NCBI GenBank assembly: GCA_002281295.1
Contig: NCFS01000011.1
Span: 1 to 33,869 of the forward strand
Length of the DNA stretch: 33,869 nucleotides
Reading direction: 5' to 3'
DNA from: Halothiobacillus sp. 35-54-62
GTDB lineage: Bacteria > Pseudomonadota > Gammaproteobacteria > Halothiobacillales > Halothiobacillaceae
In this document: positions 7,226 through 15,788 of the stretch, piece by piece
Position numbering within the stretch: the first letter of the stretch is position 1
How the letters are laid out: each line of letters opens with the position of its first letter
Program-made: the position numbers and the translations under genes
The notes under the pieces: model-generated
What the model was told of the DNA's origin: nothing
What the model saw: the letters and a program-made list of their open reading frames with translations, nothing else
The model's database searches: none

Positions 7226-10200
7226 ATGAGTTTTGTTCATCTCCACCTGCATACTGAATTTTCATTGGTTGACAGCACGCTGCGCATAAAATCCTTGCTC
7301 GCAGCGGCTAAAGCGCGCGATTTGCCTGCCTTGGCACTCACCGATCAAGCCAATTTATTTGCGATGGTCAAATTTTTCGAGGGTGCACGCAAAGCGGGCA
7401 TCAAACCCATTCTCGGCGCCGATTGCTGGGTGCGCTCGGCCGATGGCGCAGCGCCGACGCGCTTAATTTTATTAGCGCAAACCAATCAGGGCTTTCGGCA
7501 TTTAACCGAATTAATTTCTCGCGGGTACTGTGAAGGCCAAGTCGATGGGCGCCCGTTTTTACAGCGCGAATGGCTCACGGTAGAACAATGCCGGGGCTTG
7601 ATTGCACTCAGCGGGGGGCATTTAGGGGAACTGGGGCAATTATTGCTGCACGGCAAAGCGCGTGAGCGCAAGGCCGCTTTAAATTTTTATACTGAGCGGT
7701 TTCCCGACCGATTTTATTTAGAAATTTCCCGTTGTGGCCGCGCGGATGAAGAAAAGTATCTGCATGCGGCCATTGAGTTTGCAAGCCACGAACACCTACC
7801 GGTGGTTGCCACCAACGATGTGCGCTTTTTAGATGAAGCCGATTTTGATGCGCATGAAGTGCGCGTGTGTATTCAGCAAGGCCGCACGCTAGATGATCCG
7901 CGCCGCCCGCGAGAATACACACCGCAGCAATATGTGCGCTCAGCGGCCGAAATGGCGGCATTATTTAGCGATATTCCCGAAGCCTTGGCCAACAGCATTG
8001 CCATTGCCGAACGCTGCAATGTGACCTTACAACTCGGTAAAAACTTTTTACCGAACTTTCCTACCCCGAACGGGGAAACAGAAGCCGATTTTTTACGCAG
8101 CTTAAGCGAGCAGGGTTTGGCGGGGCGTTTTGCCCGCGTGCCCGCCCCGCAGCATGAAGCCTACCGCGCGCGGTTAGCGATTGAGCTCGATGTAATTATC
8201 CAGATGGGGTTTCCGGGGTATTTTTTAATCGTGGCCGATTTCATCCAGTGGGCGAAGCGTCAAAACATTCCGGTGGGGCCTGGGCGGGGTTCGGGCGCGG
8301 GTTCGCTTGTTGCTTGGGCGTTGTTAATTACCGATATTGACCCGATTCCCTACGATTTGCTGTTTGAGCGATTTTTAAACCCCGAACGGGTTTCTATGCC
8401 CGATTTTGATATTGATTTTTGCATGGAAGGCCGCGATCGGGTGATTGATTATGTGGCCGAGCGTTATGGCCGAGCGGCGGTTTCTCAAATTGCTACCCAC
8501 GGCACCATGGCCGCCAAAGCGGTGGTGCGGGATGTGGGCCGCGTAATGAGCTACCCCTATGGTTTTGTTGATAAAATCGCCAAACTCATCCCCATGAAAC
8601 CCGGGCTCGATGTCACCTTGGAAGATTCACTGGGGCGCACCGAGCGCTCACAAAAAGAACCCGAGCGCTTCTCGCAAGAATTTCGTGATTTATACGAGCG
8701 CGATGAAGAAGTGCAAGCCATTGTCGATATGGGCATCGCCCTTGAGGGCTTATCGCGCAATGTGGGCAAGCACGCAGGCGGGGTTGTGATTGCGCCGAGC
8801 AAGCTGACCGACTTTACCCCCATGTATTGCGAGGCTAATGGTGCCTCGGCGGCCTCGCAGCTCGATAAAGATGATGTGGAAGCCGTGGGTTTGGTTAAAT
8901 TCGACTTTCTCGGGCTGCGCAATCTCACCATTATCGATTGGGCGCTAACCGCGATTAATGCGACGCGCAAGGCGGGTGGCATTGATCCCATCGACATCAC
9001 CGCCATCCCGCTGGATGATAAAGCCAGCTTTGCCTTGCTTAAACGTTGTGAAACCACGGCTGTTTTTCAGCTTGAATCACGCGGCATGAAAGACCTCATT
9101 CGCCGCCTTCAGCCCGATAGTTTTGAGGACATCATCGCGCTGGTCGCCTTATTTCGCCCGGGGCCCTTGCAATCGGGCATGGTGGACGATTTTATCTTGC
9201 GCAAAAAAGGCGAGCAGAAAATCGAGTATTTGCATCCTTGGCTCACCGATGTGCTCAAACCCACCTATGGCGTGATTGTGTACCAAGAGCAGGTCATGCA
9301 AATTGCCCAAATTTTGGCGGGCTACACCCTAGGCGGCGCCGATTTACTGCGCCGTGCCATGGGCAAGAAAAAAGCCGAAGAAATGGCCGAGCAGCGGGCA
9401 ATTTTCTTGGCAGGCGCCAAGGCCAAAGAAGTCAATCCCGATCAAGCGGGGCATATCTTCGATTTAATGGAAAAATTCGCCGGCTATGGATTTAACAAAT
9501 CGCATTCAGCGGCCTACGCGCTGGTGGCGTACCAAACCGCTTGGCTTAAAGCGCACTACCCCGCGCATTTTATGGCCGCCGTGCTCTCGGCCGATATGGA
9601 TAACACCGATAAAATTGTGGGCTTAATTGGCGAATGCAAACGCATGGGGCTCACGGTTGTGCCCCCTGATGTGAATCATTGCGCCTATAAATTTCAAGCG
9701 CTCGATGCCCAAACCGTGGTGTATGGCCTAGGCGCCATTAAAGGCGTCGGGGAAGGGGTAATCGCGCATTTGGTGGCCGAGCGCAGCACGGCCGGCGCCT
9801 TCGCTGACATGAATGATTTTTGCCTGCGCGTGGGTGCCCAAGCGCTCAACAAACGGGTGCTAGAGGCGATGGTGCTGGCCGGGGCGCTCGATCAGCTCGG
9901 GCCGAATCGGGCGAGCGTATTTGCCCATATCCCCGATGCCATGAAAGCGGCCACCCAGGTTCAAACCGCAGCGGCCACCGGCATGGGTGATTTATTTGGC
10001 GGTATCAATACCCCCGAAACGGCCATACAAGTAGCCATCCCCGCGCACGAACCTTGGCCGGATGCCGAACAACTCAAAAAAGAAAAAGACACCCTCGGGC
10101 TCTACCTCACCGGCCACCCCATTCACGCCTTTAGCGCCGAATTAAAAAATTTGGTGAGTGAATCGCTCGCCTCGCTCAATGAGCGCCTCGATGCCCCCGC

Positions 10201-10732
10201 GCCCGGCACGTATGCCAAAGGCGAACCCGTGATTGTGGCGGGTTTGTGCATTAGCGAGCGCGTCGTGCGGCAACAAAATGGCGATCGGCAATTATTTATC
10301 ACGCTCGATGATGGCGAGGGCCGCTGTGAAGTACGCATCACGGGCGATGAAATCGATCGGGTCAGCCGTGAAATCGGTCGAGATGAACTCATGATTGTCG
10401 AGGGAGATGCCGCGTTTGATAGCTTCAATGGCGGCATTCGGGTGCGCAGTAAACGCCTACTCACCCTAGAACAAGCCCGTCTTGAAAAGGCCCGAGGGCT
10501 GTTACTTGAGCTTACGAGCATCTGTGATGCCGCGCAAACAACCCAACTCTTAGCCAACCTGCGCCCCTTTATCGGCGATGGCGTGCCCATAAGCCTTCGG
10601 GTAACGAGCGCACAGGCCCGCGCCGTGGTTCGGCTAGGCCCCGAATGGCTTGCCCCCCCGTCAGATGCGCTGCTGAACACACTTAAAATTGAGCCGGGTA
10701 TTGCGCGTGTCACCGTGCTTTATCGACGCTAA
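7226..10732 (+). CDS. dnaE: DNA polymerase III subunit alpha
   Basis: This is the replicative polymerase subunit of the Pol III holoenzyme. Its 1168 residues match the E. coli length (1160). The PHP domain opens with FVHLHLHTEFSLVDS. The palm has PGRGSGAGS and PDFDIDF with catalytic D393 and D395 (E. coli D401/D403); the third acidic residue lies in VKFDFLGLR (about D560). The fingers include YQEQVMQIA and GYGFNKSHSAAYA. GMGDLF (919-924) falls exactly where E. coli carries its beta-clamp-binding QADMF. An OB-fold follows (about 1005-1075), then the C-terminal tau-binding region. The start is close to the family consensus, though the Shine-Dalgarno (GGAA about ten bases away) is weak. Here dnaE is not in the usual lpx-rnhB-dnaE-accA cluster; it stands alone between opg genes and ydcH. 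Confidence 0.97.
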   Translation: MSFVHLHLHTEFSLVDSTLRIKSLLAAAKARDLPALALTDQANLFAMVKFFEGARKAGIKPILGADCWVRSADGAAPTRLILLAQTNQGFRHLTELISRGYCEGQVDGRPFLQREWLTVEQCRGLIALSGGHLGELGQLLLHGKARERKAALNFYTERFPDRFYLEISRCGRADEEKYLHAAIEFASHEHLPVVATNDVRFLDEADFDAHEVRVCIQQGRTLDDPRRPREYTPQQYVRSAAEMAALFSDIPEALANSIAIAERCNVTLQLGKNFLPNFPTPNGETEADFLRSLSEQGLAGRFARVPAPQHEAYRARLAIELDVIIQMGFPGYFLIVADFIQWAKRQNIPVGPGRGSGAGSLVAWALLITDIDPIPYDLLFERFLNPERVSMPDFDIDFCMEGRDRVIDYVAERYGRAAVSQIATHGTMAAKAVVRDVGRVMSYPYGFVDKIAKLIPMKPGLDVTLEDSLGRTERSQKEPERFSQEFRDLYERDEEVQAIVDMGIALEGLSRNVGKHAGGVVIAPSKLTDFTPMYCEANGASAASQLDKDDVEAVGLVKFDFLGLRNLTIIDWALTAINATRKAGGIDPIDITAIPLDDKASFALLKRCETTAVFQLESRGMKDLIRRLQPDSFEDIIALVALFRPGPLQSGMVDDFILRKKGEQKIEYLHPWLTDVLKPTYGVIVYQEQVMQIAQILAGYTLGGADLLRRAMGKKKAEEMAEQRAIFLAGAKAKEVNPDQAGHIFDLMEKFAGYGFNKSHSAAYALVAYQTAWLKAHYPAHFMAAVLSADMDNTDKIVGLIGECKRMGLTVVPPDVNHCAYKFQALDAQTVVYGLGAIKGVGEGVIAHLVAERSTAGAFADMNDFCLRVGAQALNKRVLEAMVLAGALDQLGPNRASVFAHIPDAMKAATQVQTAAATGMGDLFGGINTPETAIQVAIPAHEPWPDAEQLKKEKDTLGLYLTGHPIHAFSAELKNLVSESLASLNERLDAPAPGTYAKGEPVIVAGLCISERVVRQQNGDRQLFITLDDGEGRCEVRITGDEIDRVSREIGRDELMIVEGDAAFDSFNGGIRVRSKRLLTLEQARLEKARGLLLELTSICDAAQTTQLLANLRPFIGDGVPISLRVTSAQARAVVRLGPEWLAPPSDALLNTLKIEPGIARVTVLYRR

Positions 10733-10735
10733 CGC

Positions 10736-10754
10736 GGCTAAAAGCCTATTTTTT
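10736..10754 (+). terminator. weak terminator-like hairpin after dnaE
   Basis: GGCT-AAA-AGCC is followed by TATTTTTT, just after the dnaE stop. The 4-bp stem is short, so readthrough is likely. Confidence 0.35.
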
Positions 10755-10784
10755 GGCGGGAATTAACGCGCATTTAGGTATACT
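10753..10784 (+). promoter_or_regulatory. candidate promoter for the ydcH-like gene
   Basis: TATACT at 10779-10784 is one base from the -10 consensus. The best -35 match, TTGGCG at 10753-10758, is 20 bases away, longer than ideal. A promoter here would give a leader of about 60 bases. Confidence 0.4.
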
Positions 10785-10853
10785 AAACCCGATTTCTGCC
10801 ACGGCAGTACCGCTCGAATTTTATTAAACCCCTAACGGCACCGGAGTTACGCT

Positions 10854-11093
10854 ATGCAAATTGAACATCATGATCTGGTTCACGAATTTCCAGAGCACAA
10901 AGAACGCATCCATCTGTTAAAAATGGAAAATCATCATTTCGCACATTTGTTTGAGCAATATCACACGCTCAACAATGAAATCGAGCAGGCAGAAAAGAAC
11001 GATTTACCCATCTCCGATGAACATGCTGAAACCTTAAAGAAACAACGTCTTGAATTGAAAGATCAGCTCTACGCGATCCTTATCGCCGCTTAA
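10854..11093 (+). CDS. YdcH family protein (DUF465)
   Basis: A 79-residue, highly charged, all-helical protein matching the DUF465/YdcH family in length and pattern: an N-terminal helix rich in His, Glu and Lys, a short turn around LPISDEHAE, and a second helix, with heptad-like spacing suggesting a coiled-coil hairpin. The family is widespread in Proteobacteria, but its role is not established. A Shine-Dalgarno GGAG seven bases before the ATG supports the start. A -10-like TATACT upstream and a strong terminator downstream make this a likely single-gene transcript. Confidence 0.85.
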   Translation: MQIEHHDLVHEFPEHKERIHLLKMENHHFAHLFEQYHTLNNEIEQAEKNDLPISDEHAETLKKQRLELKDQLYAILIAA

Positions 11094-11113
11094 TTTAGCG
11101 CGCGCACCACCAT

Positions 11114-11139
11114 AAAAGCCCAGCGAGTCTGGGCTTTTT
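11114..11139 (+). terminator. intrinsic terminator after the ydcH-like gene
   Basis: A perfect 10-bp stem, AAAAGCCCAG with CTGGGCTTTT, closes a CGAGT loop and runs into a five-T tract. The A-tract on the other strand means it could work in both directions. Confidence 0.85.
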
Positions 11140-11140
11140 G

Positions 11141-11264
11141 TTATTGATTCGGCACGAATAATCCATGAAACCGTAGGGTGCGCCATGCGCACCGATGGGC
11201 CAAATGGTGCGCATGGCGCACCCTACGACTTAACGGACAATCACGGATAAAACTGGCCGGATCA
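11141..11264 (+). mobile_element. MITE-like palindromic repeat, copy 1 (left end missing)
   Basis: This 124-bp copy carries a perfect 22-bp inverted repeat (arms 11172-11193 and 11206-11227, beginning CGTAGGGTGCGCCATGCGC) around a 12-base loop. It matches copy 2 (15616-15730, minus strand) over its length with four substitutions and one 9-base gap. It ends in GGCCGGATCA, the terminal repeat of copy 2, but lacks the matching left end, where the ydcH terminator sits instead. There is no coding capacity, so movement would need a transposase in trans. Confidence 0.75.
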
Positions 11265-11292
11265 CATAGTGTTCTGTCAGAACCCGTGCGGG

Positions 11293-11649
11293 TTAGGTTG
11301 CACTGCCGGTTTTCTCAAATAAATCGAGCGCTTTTTTAACCTCAGCGATATACGTCATCGCAGGCCCACCGCCCATCACAATCGCCACTTGGCACACATC
11401 GATAATCTCGGCATGCGTGCCACCGGCATGCAGCACTTTATTCACATGAATGCCAATGCAATAAACGCAGCGTGCGGTAATGGCCATGCCTAGGCCAATT
11501 AATTCCTTGGTTTTGGTATCCAACGCACCATTACACAGAGCCGAATTCATAAAGCCATCAAACGCTGCCATCGTCGCGGGCGCTTCGCGCATCATCATGC
11601 CCATGCCTTGCTTGAAATCGTGCATGGATTGTTCCATATCAGTACTCAT
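11293..11649 (-). CDS. AhpD-like carboxymuconolactone decarboxylase family protein
   Basis: With the chosen start (MSTDMEQSMHDF) the protein has 118 residues. It has the family's redox motif CVYCIGIH (C61, C64, H68), as in AhpD-type peroxidase partners, followed by the alpha-helical CMD fold ending in YIAEVKKALDLFE. It is probably a cytoplasmic, oligomeric thiol-disulfide or peroxidase-linked protein; a true decarboxylase is unlikely given the CxxC. The open frame extends upstream to 11781, but AAGGAG lies seven bases before the ATG at 11649 (four before the one at 11652), and the upstream residues look non-coding. It is divergent from the pyruvate-kinase-like gene. Substrate unknown. Confidence 0.85.
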   Translation of the reverse strand: MSTDMEQSMHDFKQGMGMMMREAPATMAAFDGFMNSALCNGALDTKTKELIGLGMAITARCVYCIGIHVNKVLHAGGTHAEIIDVCQVAIVMGGGPAMTYIAEVKKALDLFEKTGSAT

Positions 11650-11726
11650 CATCGGGCTCCTTCGGTTTAAACACCGGGTTAACAGGGATATAACACCCGC
11701 TATTTTGCCTGCGCACTGTGACAAAA

Positions 11727-11742
11727 GCACGGTACCCCGTGC
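11727..11742. promoter_or_regulatory. inverted repeat in divergent intergenic region
   Basis: GCACGG and CCGTGC flank TACC, and CCGTGCG recurs at 11758-11764. They lie between the divergent AhpD-like and pyruvate-kinase-like genes, so a shared operator is possible but unproven. Confidence 0.3.
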
Positions 11743-11794
11743 GTAAGCTCGCTTTATCCGTGCGGGGTGGCCTGGCTTCAATTTGTGCCGAAAC

Positions 11795-11800
11795 TATAAT
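11795..11800 (+). promoter_or_regulatory. -10 element TATAAT of the pyruvate-kinase-like gene
   Basis: A perfect TATAAT lies 50 bases before the ATG at 11851. No strong -35 is present; TGGCTT 16 bases upstream is the best candidate. Confidence 0.45.
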
Positions 11801-11850
11801 CCGCATTCATCCCGAAACCGACCTGGGCCACCCTGCGACATAGTGCTGTC

Positions 11851-13845
11851 ATGCCCGTTGGCTATAAAGACGCACCCCAAACGCTTTACCCCTTGGATGA
11901 CCCTATGCCCAATGCCGCCCCCATTACCGATGCAAGCCACGATTTAATCACCCCGTTACTGGATGAAATAAAAATCCTACACGAGGCTGGCACGGAACTG
12001 GAGCGGCGCATGAGCCACGATTTAGCGCTCATCCACCCCAATTTTGCCGCGAGTAGCCGTAATTTTTTGCGTTATTTAGGCGTGCGCCAGCACGACATTC
12101 GCCCCCTGCAACAAGCGCTCGCCGTGCGGGGGTTATCGTCTTTTGGATTGCTCGAACCGCATGTGGAGGCCTCGCTCGCATCAGTATCACAGCGGCTAGA
12201 GGAAATGCGTGGCACCCCTGCGGCGCCCACCACCGCGCCAACGCTCGACTATCACCGAGGCTTTGCGCAATTACAAGAACACAGCCGGGATTTATTAGGC
12301 GAGCTGCAAGGCAACCGCGATGTGCGCATTATGGTGACACTACCCAGTGAAGCTGCGACCGATACCACCCTCATCCCCAGCTTAATGGAAGCGGGCATGG
12401 ATATCGCCCGCATTAATTGCGCCCACGATGAGGTGAATGCGTGGCGCAGCATGGTTAAGCAAATTCGGCATGCGGCGCTAACTTTGGGCCGGGCTTGCTT
12501 GGTGCAAATTGATTTGGCGGGTCCCAAATCCCGCACGGGCGCGCTTCGAGCGCAAGGGCAAGTTTTAAAAATACGCCCCAAGCGCGATTTTCAGGGGCGC
12601 GTAACCGAAGAAGCCTTGCTCTGGATTAGCCACAAGCCCCAGCCCCCCATCACCGGGGCACGAGCCGACCTTCCTAGCCTCATCTTTGAGCCCGCATCAG
12701 AGATGCCCGATGAGATGCGCACCGATGGTGCCGCCTTGGTTGGCAGCGCACCCAACTCAGAATCAAACTCGACCGGTGCAGAACCTGGAATAAACACCGT
12801 AACTTTTAACGATGCCCGAGGCCAAAAAGCCGTCGCCCGCATTATTGAGGCAACGGATAAGGGGTTTTTACTGGCCTTTAACCACACGCACTATATTGCC
12901 GAAGGCACCCCGATCGAGTGCGCCGCACAGCCTAAGTTCACGGGCCGGCTTGTTGGCGCCCCCCGTATTGACGAGGAAATTCGCCTCAAAATGGGCGATA
13001 TCTTGCACCTGACCCGCGCGCCCCTGCCCGGCACGGCGGCGCAGGTGGCAGCCGATGGCCGCTGCATCAATCAAGCAAAGCTGCATTGCACGCTTGAGGC
13101 CGCCTTCACCGATGCCAAACCCGATCAATCGGTGTGGCTCGATGATGGGCGCATCGGCGGCTTAATTTTGAGCAATGATGGCGAGGTGATCCAAGTATCC
13201 ATCACCCATGCCGCCCCCGAAGGCAGCAAAATCAAGGCCGAAAAAGGCATCAACTTCCCCGATACTGAGTTTAAAACCCCGGCACTCACCGAAAAAGATT
13301 TAGCCGATCTCACCGCGCTCGCCCATGAGGTCGATATTGTGGCGCTCTCGTTTTTGCGCAGCCCCGAGGATGTCGCCGCGCTTCAAGCCCAATTAACGCA
13401 ACTTAATGCCGAGCACTTAGGCGTGGTACTAAAAATAGAGAACCGCCAAGCCTTTGCCCGGTTACCTCAAATTTTGCTGACGGGGATGCGCAGCGCAAAA
13501 CTCGGCATCATGATTGCGCGGGGCGATTTGGCGGTCGAGCTTGGCTATGAGCGATTATCTGAAGTGCAGGAAGAAATTTTGTGGCTCTGCGAAGCGGCAC
13601 ACGTACCCGTGATTTGGGCCACCCAAATTTTAGAAAGCATGGCTAAAAGTGGCGTGCCAACGCGCCCTGAAGTAACCGATGCGGCCATGAGTATTCGCGC
13701 CGAATGCGCCATGCTCAATAAAGGCCCGCACATTGTCGAGGCACTGTGGTTTTTAAATGCCGTGCTGGGACGCATGGAAGGCCACTACCATAAACGCATG
13801 ACCATGCGGCGCAAACTCACCATCGCCGAGCTACCGGGCGATTAA
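11851..13845 (+). CDS. divergent pyruvate-kinase-like protein
   Basis: This 664-residue protein has a pyruvate kinase (beta/alpha)8 barrel and B domain, but an added N-terminal helical region (about 1-155) and no C-terminal allosteric domain. Visible motifs: VRIMVTL (158-164), ARINCAH (186-192, normally ARLNFSH), DLAGPKSRTG (221-230, normally DTKGPEIRTG), a long B domain (about 231-430), DDGRIGG (431-437), the catalytic Lys528 in LKIEN, ARGDL (556-560) and ATQILES (590-596). The normal MLSGETA loop is AMLNKGPH. The Leu/Lys pair in DLAGPK matches the signature described for potassium-independent pyruvate kinases. The start could also be the ATG at 11905; neither has a good Shine-Dalgarno. Catalysis is plausible but unproven; a regulatory or different phosphotransfer role is possible. 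Confidence 0.8.
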   Translation: MPVGYKDAPQTLYPLDDPMPNAAPITDASHDLITPLLDEIKILHEAGTELERRMSHDLALIHPNFAASSRNFLRYLGVRQHDIRPLQQALAVRGLSSFGLLEPHVEASLASVSQRLEEMRGTPAAPTTAPTLDYHRGFAQLQEHSRDLLGELQGNRDVRIMVTLPSEAATDTTLIPSLMEAGMDIARINCAHDEVNAWRSMVKQIRHAALTLGRACLVQIDLAGPKSRTGALRAQGQVLKIRPKRDFQGRVTEEALLWISHKPQPPITGARADLPSLIFEPASEMPDEMRTDGAALVGSAPNSESNSTGAEPGINTVTFNDARGQKAVARIIEATDKGFLLAFNHTHYIAEGTPIECAAQPKFTGRLVGAPRIDEEIRLKMGDILHLTRAPLPGTAAQVAADGRCINQAKLHCTLEAAFTDAKPDQSVWLDDGRIGGLILSNDGEVIQVSITHAAPEGSKIKAEKGINFPDTEFKTPALTEKDLADLTALAHEVDIVALSFLRSPEDVAALQAQLTQLNAEHLGVVLKIENRQAFARLPQILLTGMRSAKLGIMIARGDLAVELGYERLSEVQEEILWLCEAAHVPVIWATQILESMAKSGVPTRPEVTDAAMSIRAECAMLNKGPHIVEALWFLNAVLGRMEGHYHKRMTMRRKLTIAELPGD

Positions 13846-13851
13846 ACGCCC
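13836..13851 (+). terminator. weak hairpin over the pyruvate-kinase-like stop
   Basis: GGGCG-ATTAAA-CGCCC spans the TAA, followed only by GCGTAATTTATT. It is a weak terminator candidate in a 44-bp gap between convergent genes. Confidence 0.25.
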
Positions 13852-13889
13852 GCGTAATTTATTCACGCTATCGCGCCAAAACGCTCATC

Positions 13890-15434
13890 TCAGCGCAGCT
13901 CATCGGCCACGTGATACAGCGGATCTTCTTTGATATTAACTTCGACCAAATCACCGGCTTTTTTCAACAAATGCCGGCATTCGGGCGATAAATGCCGCAA
14001 ATGCAGGGTTTTACCCACCGCCCGATATTTATCGGCCAAGCTGTCTATCGCCTCAAGCGCGGAATGATCGACCACGCGGGATTGCGCAAAATCTAAAATC
14101 ACCACATCAGGATCATGAGCCACATCAAACGACTCGCTAAATTTTGCGGTTGAGGCAAAAAACAAAGGCCCATTTATGTGATAAACCTGCTGCCCCTCAG
14201 CATTAACGGCGCGCGTCACCCGCAACTCACGCGCATGATTCCACGCAAAAACCAAGGCCGAAACAATCACCCCGGAGATAACCGCCACCGCCAAATCGGT
14301 GAGCACGGTCACCCCCGCCACCAATAAGCCCACAAAAATATCTTGGCGCGGCACCTTGCCAAAAAGCCGCAGCGAGCCCCATTCAAAGGTGCCAATCACC
14401 ACCATAAACATAATGCCGATCAAGGTCGCCAGCGGGATTAATTCAATCCACGGCGCCAAAAACAAAATAAACAGCAACAAAAACCCGCCCGCCGCCATGC
14501 CCGAAAGCCGCCCTCGCCCGCCAGATTCCACGTTAATAATCGTTTGGCCGACCATCGCGCACCCGCCCATGCCGCCCAAAAATCCGCAGGCAATATTACC
14601 CGCCCCCTGCGCTACGCATTCCCGATTCGGCTGGCCTCGGGTTTCGGTTACATCATCAACGAGCTGCAAGCTCAATAAAGATTCGATTAACCCCACGCCC
14701 GCCAGCACAACCGAATACGGCAGCACAATCATAAAAGCCGCCCAAGTTAAGGGAAAATCGGGGATATGAAAACTCGGTAATCCCCCGGCAATACTCGAAA
14801 TATCGCCCACGGTTTTTGTGTGCAAATCAGGAAATAACGCAACCAAGCCAATCGCCAAAAGGCTGGTGACCACAATCGCAACCAACGCCGAGGGCACCGC
14901 GCGGGTCAATTTAGGTAAAAAATGCGCGATGGCCATCGTCAGAATAATTAAGCCCAACATCACCATTAAGGGGGTGCCGACCACCCAGTGCAGCGCCCCA
15001 TCGGCGCCTTTCACCTTAAAATGATCGAGCTGCGCTAAAAAAATCACAATCGCCAAGCCATTCACAAACCCCAAAAATACAGGGTACGGCACGATGCGAA
15101 TGTATTTGCCGAGCTTAAGCGCCCCCACCAAAATTTGAATTACCCCCATCAGCAATAAAGCCGCTAGAAGATATTGCACGCCATGGCTGGCCACCAAGGC
15201 AACCATCACCACGGCTGTGGCGCCCGTCGCGCCCGAAATCATGCCCGGACGCCCACCAATTGCCGCCGTAATAAACGCCATCAAAAAGGCCGCATACAAC
15301 CCCATCAAGGGGTTAACGTGCGCAATTAAGGCAAAAGCTAACGCCTCGGGCACCAATGCCAACGCCACCGTTAAGCCCGATAACAACTCGGTTTTTGGGC
15401 TTGATTGCCGCCCCATGCCTAACAAATGAAACAT
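13890..15434 (-). CDS. SulP family anion transporter with STAS domain
   Basis: This 514-residue inner-membrane protein belongs to the SulP/SLC26 family. The N-terminal transport domain has the typical opening GLTVALALVPEALAFALIAHVNPLMGLYAAF and many hydrophobic helices up to about residue 410. It contains GFVNGLAIVIFLAQLDHF, the internal block QPNRECVAQGAGNIACGFLG and the following GGCAMVGQTIINVESGGRGRLSG, all family hallmarks. A cytoplasmic STAS domain follows (about 425-510, VVILDFAQSRVVDHSALEAID). Substrates in the family are sulfate, bicarbonate or dicarboxylates, and the sequence does not decide among them. A GGGAG five bases before the ATG supports the start. It stands alone, with no carbonic anhydrase or sulfur gene next to it. 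Confidence 0.92.
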   Translation of the reverse strand: MFHLLGMGRQSSPKTELLSGLTVALALVPEALAFALIAHVNPLMGLYAAFLMAFITAAIGGRPGMISGATGATAVVMVALVASHGVQYLLAALLLMGVIQILVGALKLGKYIRIVPYPVFLGFVNGLAIVIFLAQLDHFKVKGADGALHWVVGTPLMVMLGLIILTMAIAHFLPKLTRAVPSALVAIVVTSLLAIGLVALFPDLHTKTVGDISSIAGGLPSFHIPDFPLTWAAFMIVLPYSVVLAGVGLIESLLSLQLVDDVTETRGQPNRECVAQGAGNIACGFLGGMGGCAMVGQTIINVESGGRGRLSGMAAGGFLLLFILFLAPWIELIPLATLIGIMFMVVIGTFEWGSLRLFGKVPRQDIFVGLLVAGVTVLTDLAVAVISGVIVSALVFAWNHARELRVTRAVNAEGQQVYHINGPLFFASTAKFSESFDVAHDPDVVILDFAQSRVVDHSALEAIDSLADKYRAVGKTLHLRHLSPECRHLLKKAGDLVEVNIKEDPLYHVADELR

Positions 15435-15534
15435 CTAAACTCCCATCATTTTAAAAAACCGCCCCAACCATCGCCGCGCGACGGGCTACCTTCAAGCCAA
15501 ATTAACTTGATTGATCTTGCCAGCACACAGGGCG

Positions 15535-15563
15535 CACATAGGGTAAATGCCCGTTCGGGCCAA
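15535..15563 (-). promoter_or_regulatory. candidate sulP promoter
   Basis: On the minus strand TTGGCC and TATGTG are 17 bases apart, about 100 bases before the sulP start. The spacer contains the small hairpin GCCCG-TT-CGGGC, so the match may be chance within a repeat. Confidence 0.25.
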
Positions 15564-15614
15564 GCCTTCGATACGCCCTTCAGCACGATCAGAGCGAGCG
15601 GTTTGTCGCAGCTA

Positions 15615-15745
15615 TTGATCCGGCCAGTTTTATCCGTGATTTTCCGCTAAGTCGTAGGGTGCGCCATTTGGCCCATCGGTGCGCATGGCGCACCCTACGG
15701 TTTCATGGATTATTCGTTCAGAATCAATAATTTAGGCCGGATCAA
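15615..15745 (-). mobile_element. MITE-like palindromic repeat, copy 2 (complete ends)
   Basis: This 131-bp element is bounded by perfect 11-bp terminal inverted repeats, TTGATCCGGCC (15615-15625) and GGCCGGATCAA (15735-15745). Inside is an inverted repeat with 15-bp arms (15653-15667 and 15685-15699). Relative to copy 1 it has lost nine bases beside the loop. It lies in opposite orientation to copy 1. There is no coding sequence, and I see no clear target-site duplication. On the minus strand it sits 3' of mazG, so its hairpin could stabilise the end of that long transcript. Confidence 0.75.
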
Positions 15746-15788
15746 CAAACCCGCAGCGGTACAAAACAGAAATAACAGCGTAAACAGC

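Larger units (their letters stand above)
15435..15788. other. gene-free region between sulP and mazG
   Basis: This 354-bp stretch holds the sulP leader, a small GCCCGTTCGGGC hairpin (15549-15560) followed by a segment (15564-15605, CCTTCGATACGCCCTTCAGC onwards) of the kind seen in dispersed bacterial intergenic repeats, and then MITE copy 2. The last 40 bases before the mazG stop are A-rich on the plus strand and show no clear terminator. I see no gene here; a 74-codon open frame lacks any coding support. Confidence 0.6.

Noticed and set aside
8557..9057. Long open frame antisense to dnaE (also 10123-10713)
   Set aside because: Low-complexity Ser/Pro/Arg-rich translations and exact overlap with conserved dnaE codons mark them as shadows.
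11650..11781. N-terminal extension of the AhpD-like protein
   Set aside because: A strong AAGGAG sits just before the ATG pair at 11649/11652, and the extension covers the divergent promoter region.
14299..14769. Open frame antisense to sulP
   Set aside because: The opposite strand encodes conserved SulP motifs throughout; the antisense translation has no domain or Shine-Dalgarno.
11141..15745. Genomic island or composite transposon bounded by inverted repeats
   Set aside because: No integrase or transposase lies inside, the genes are housekeeping-like and share the base composition of the flanks.
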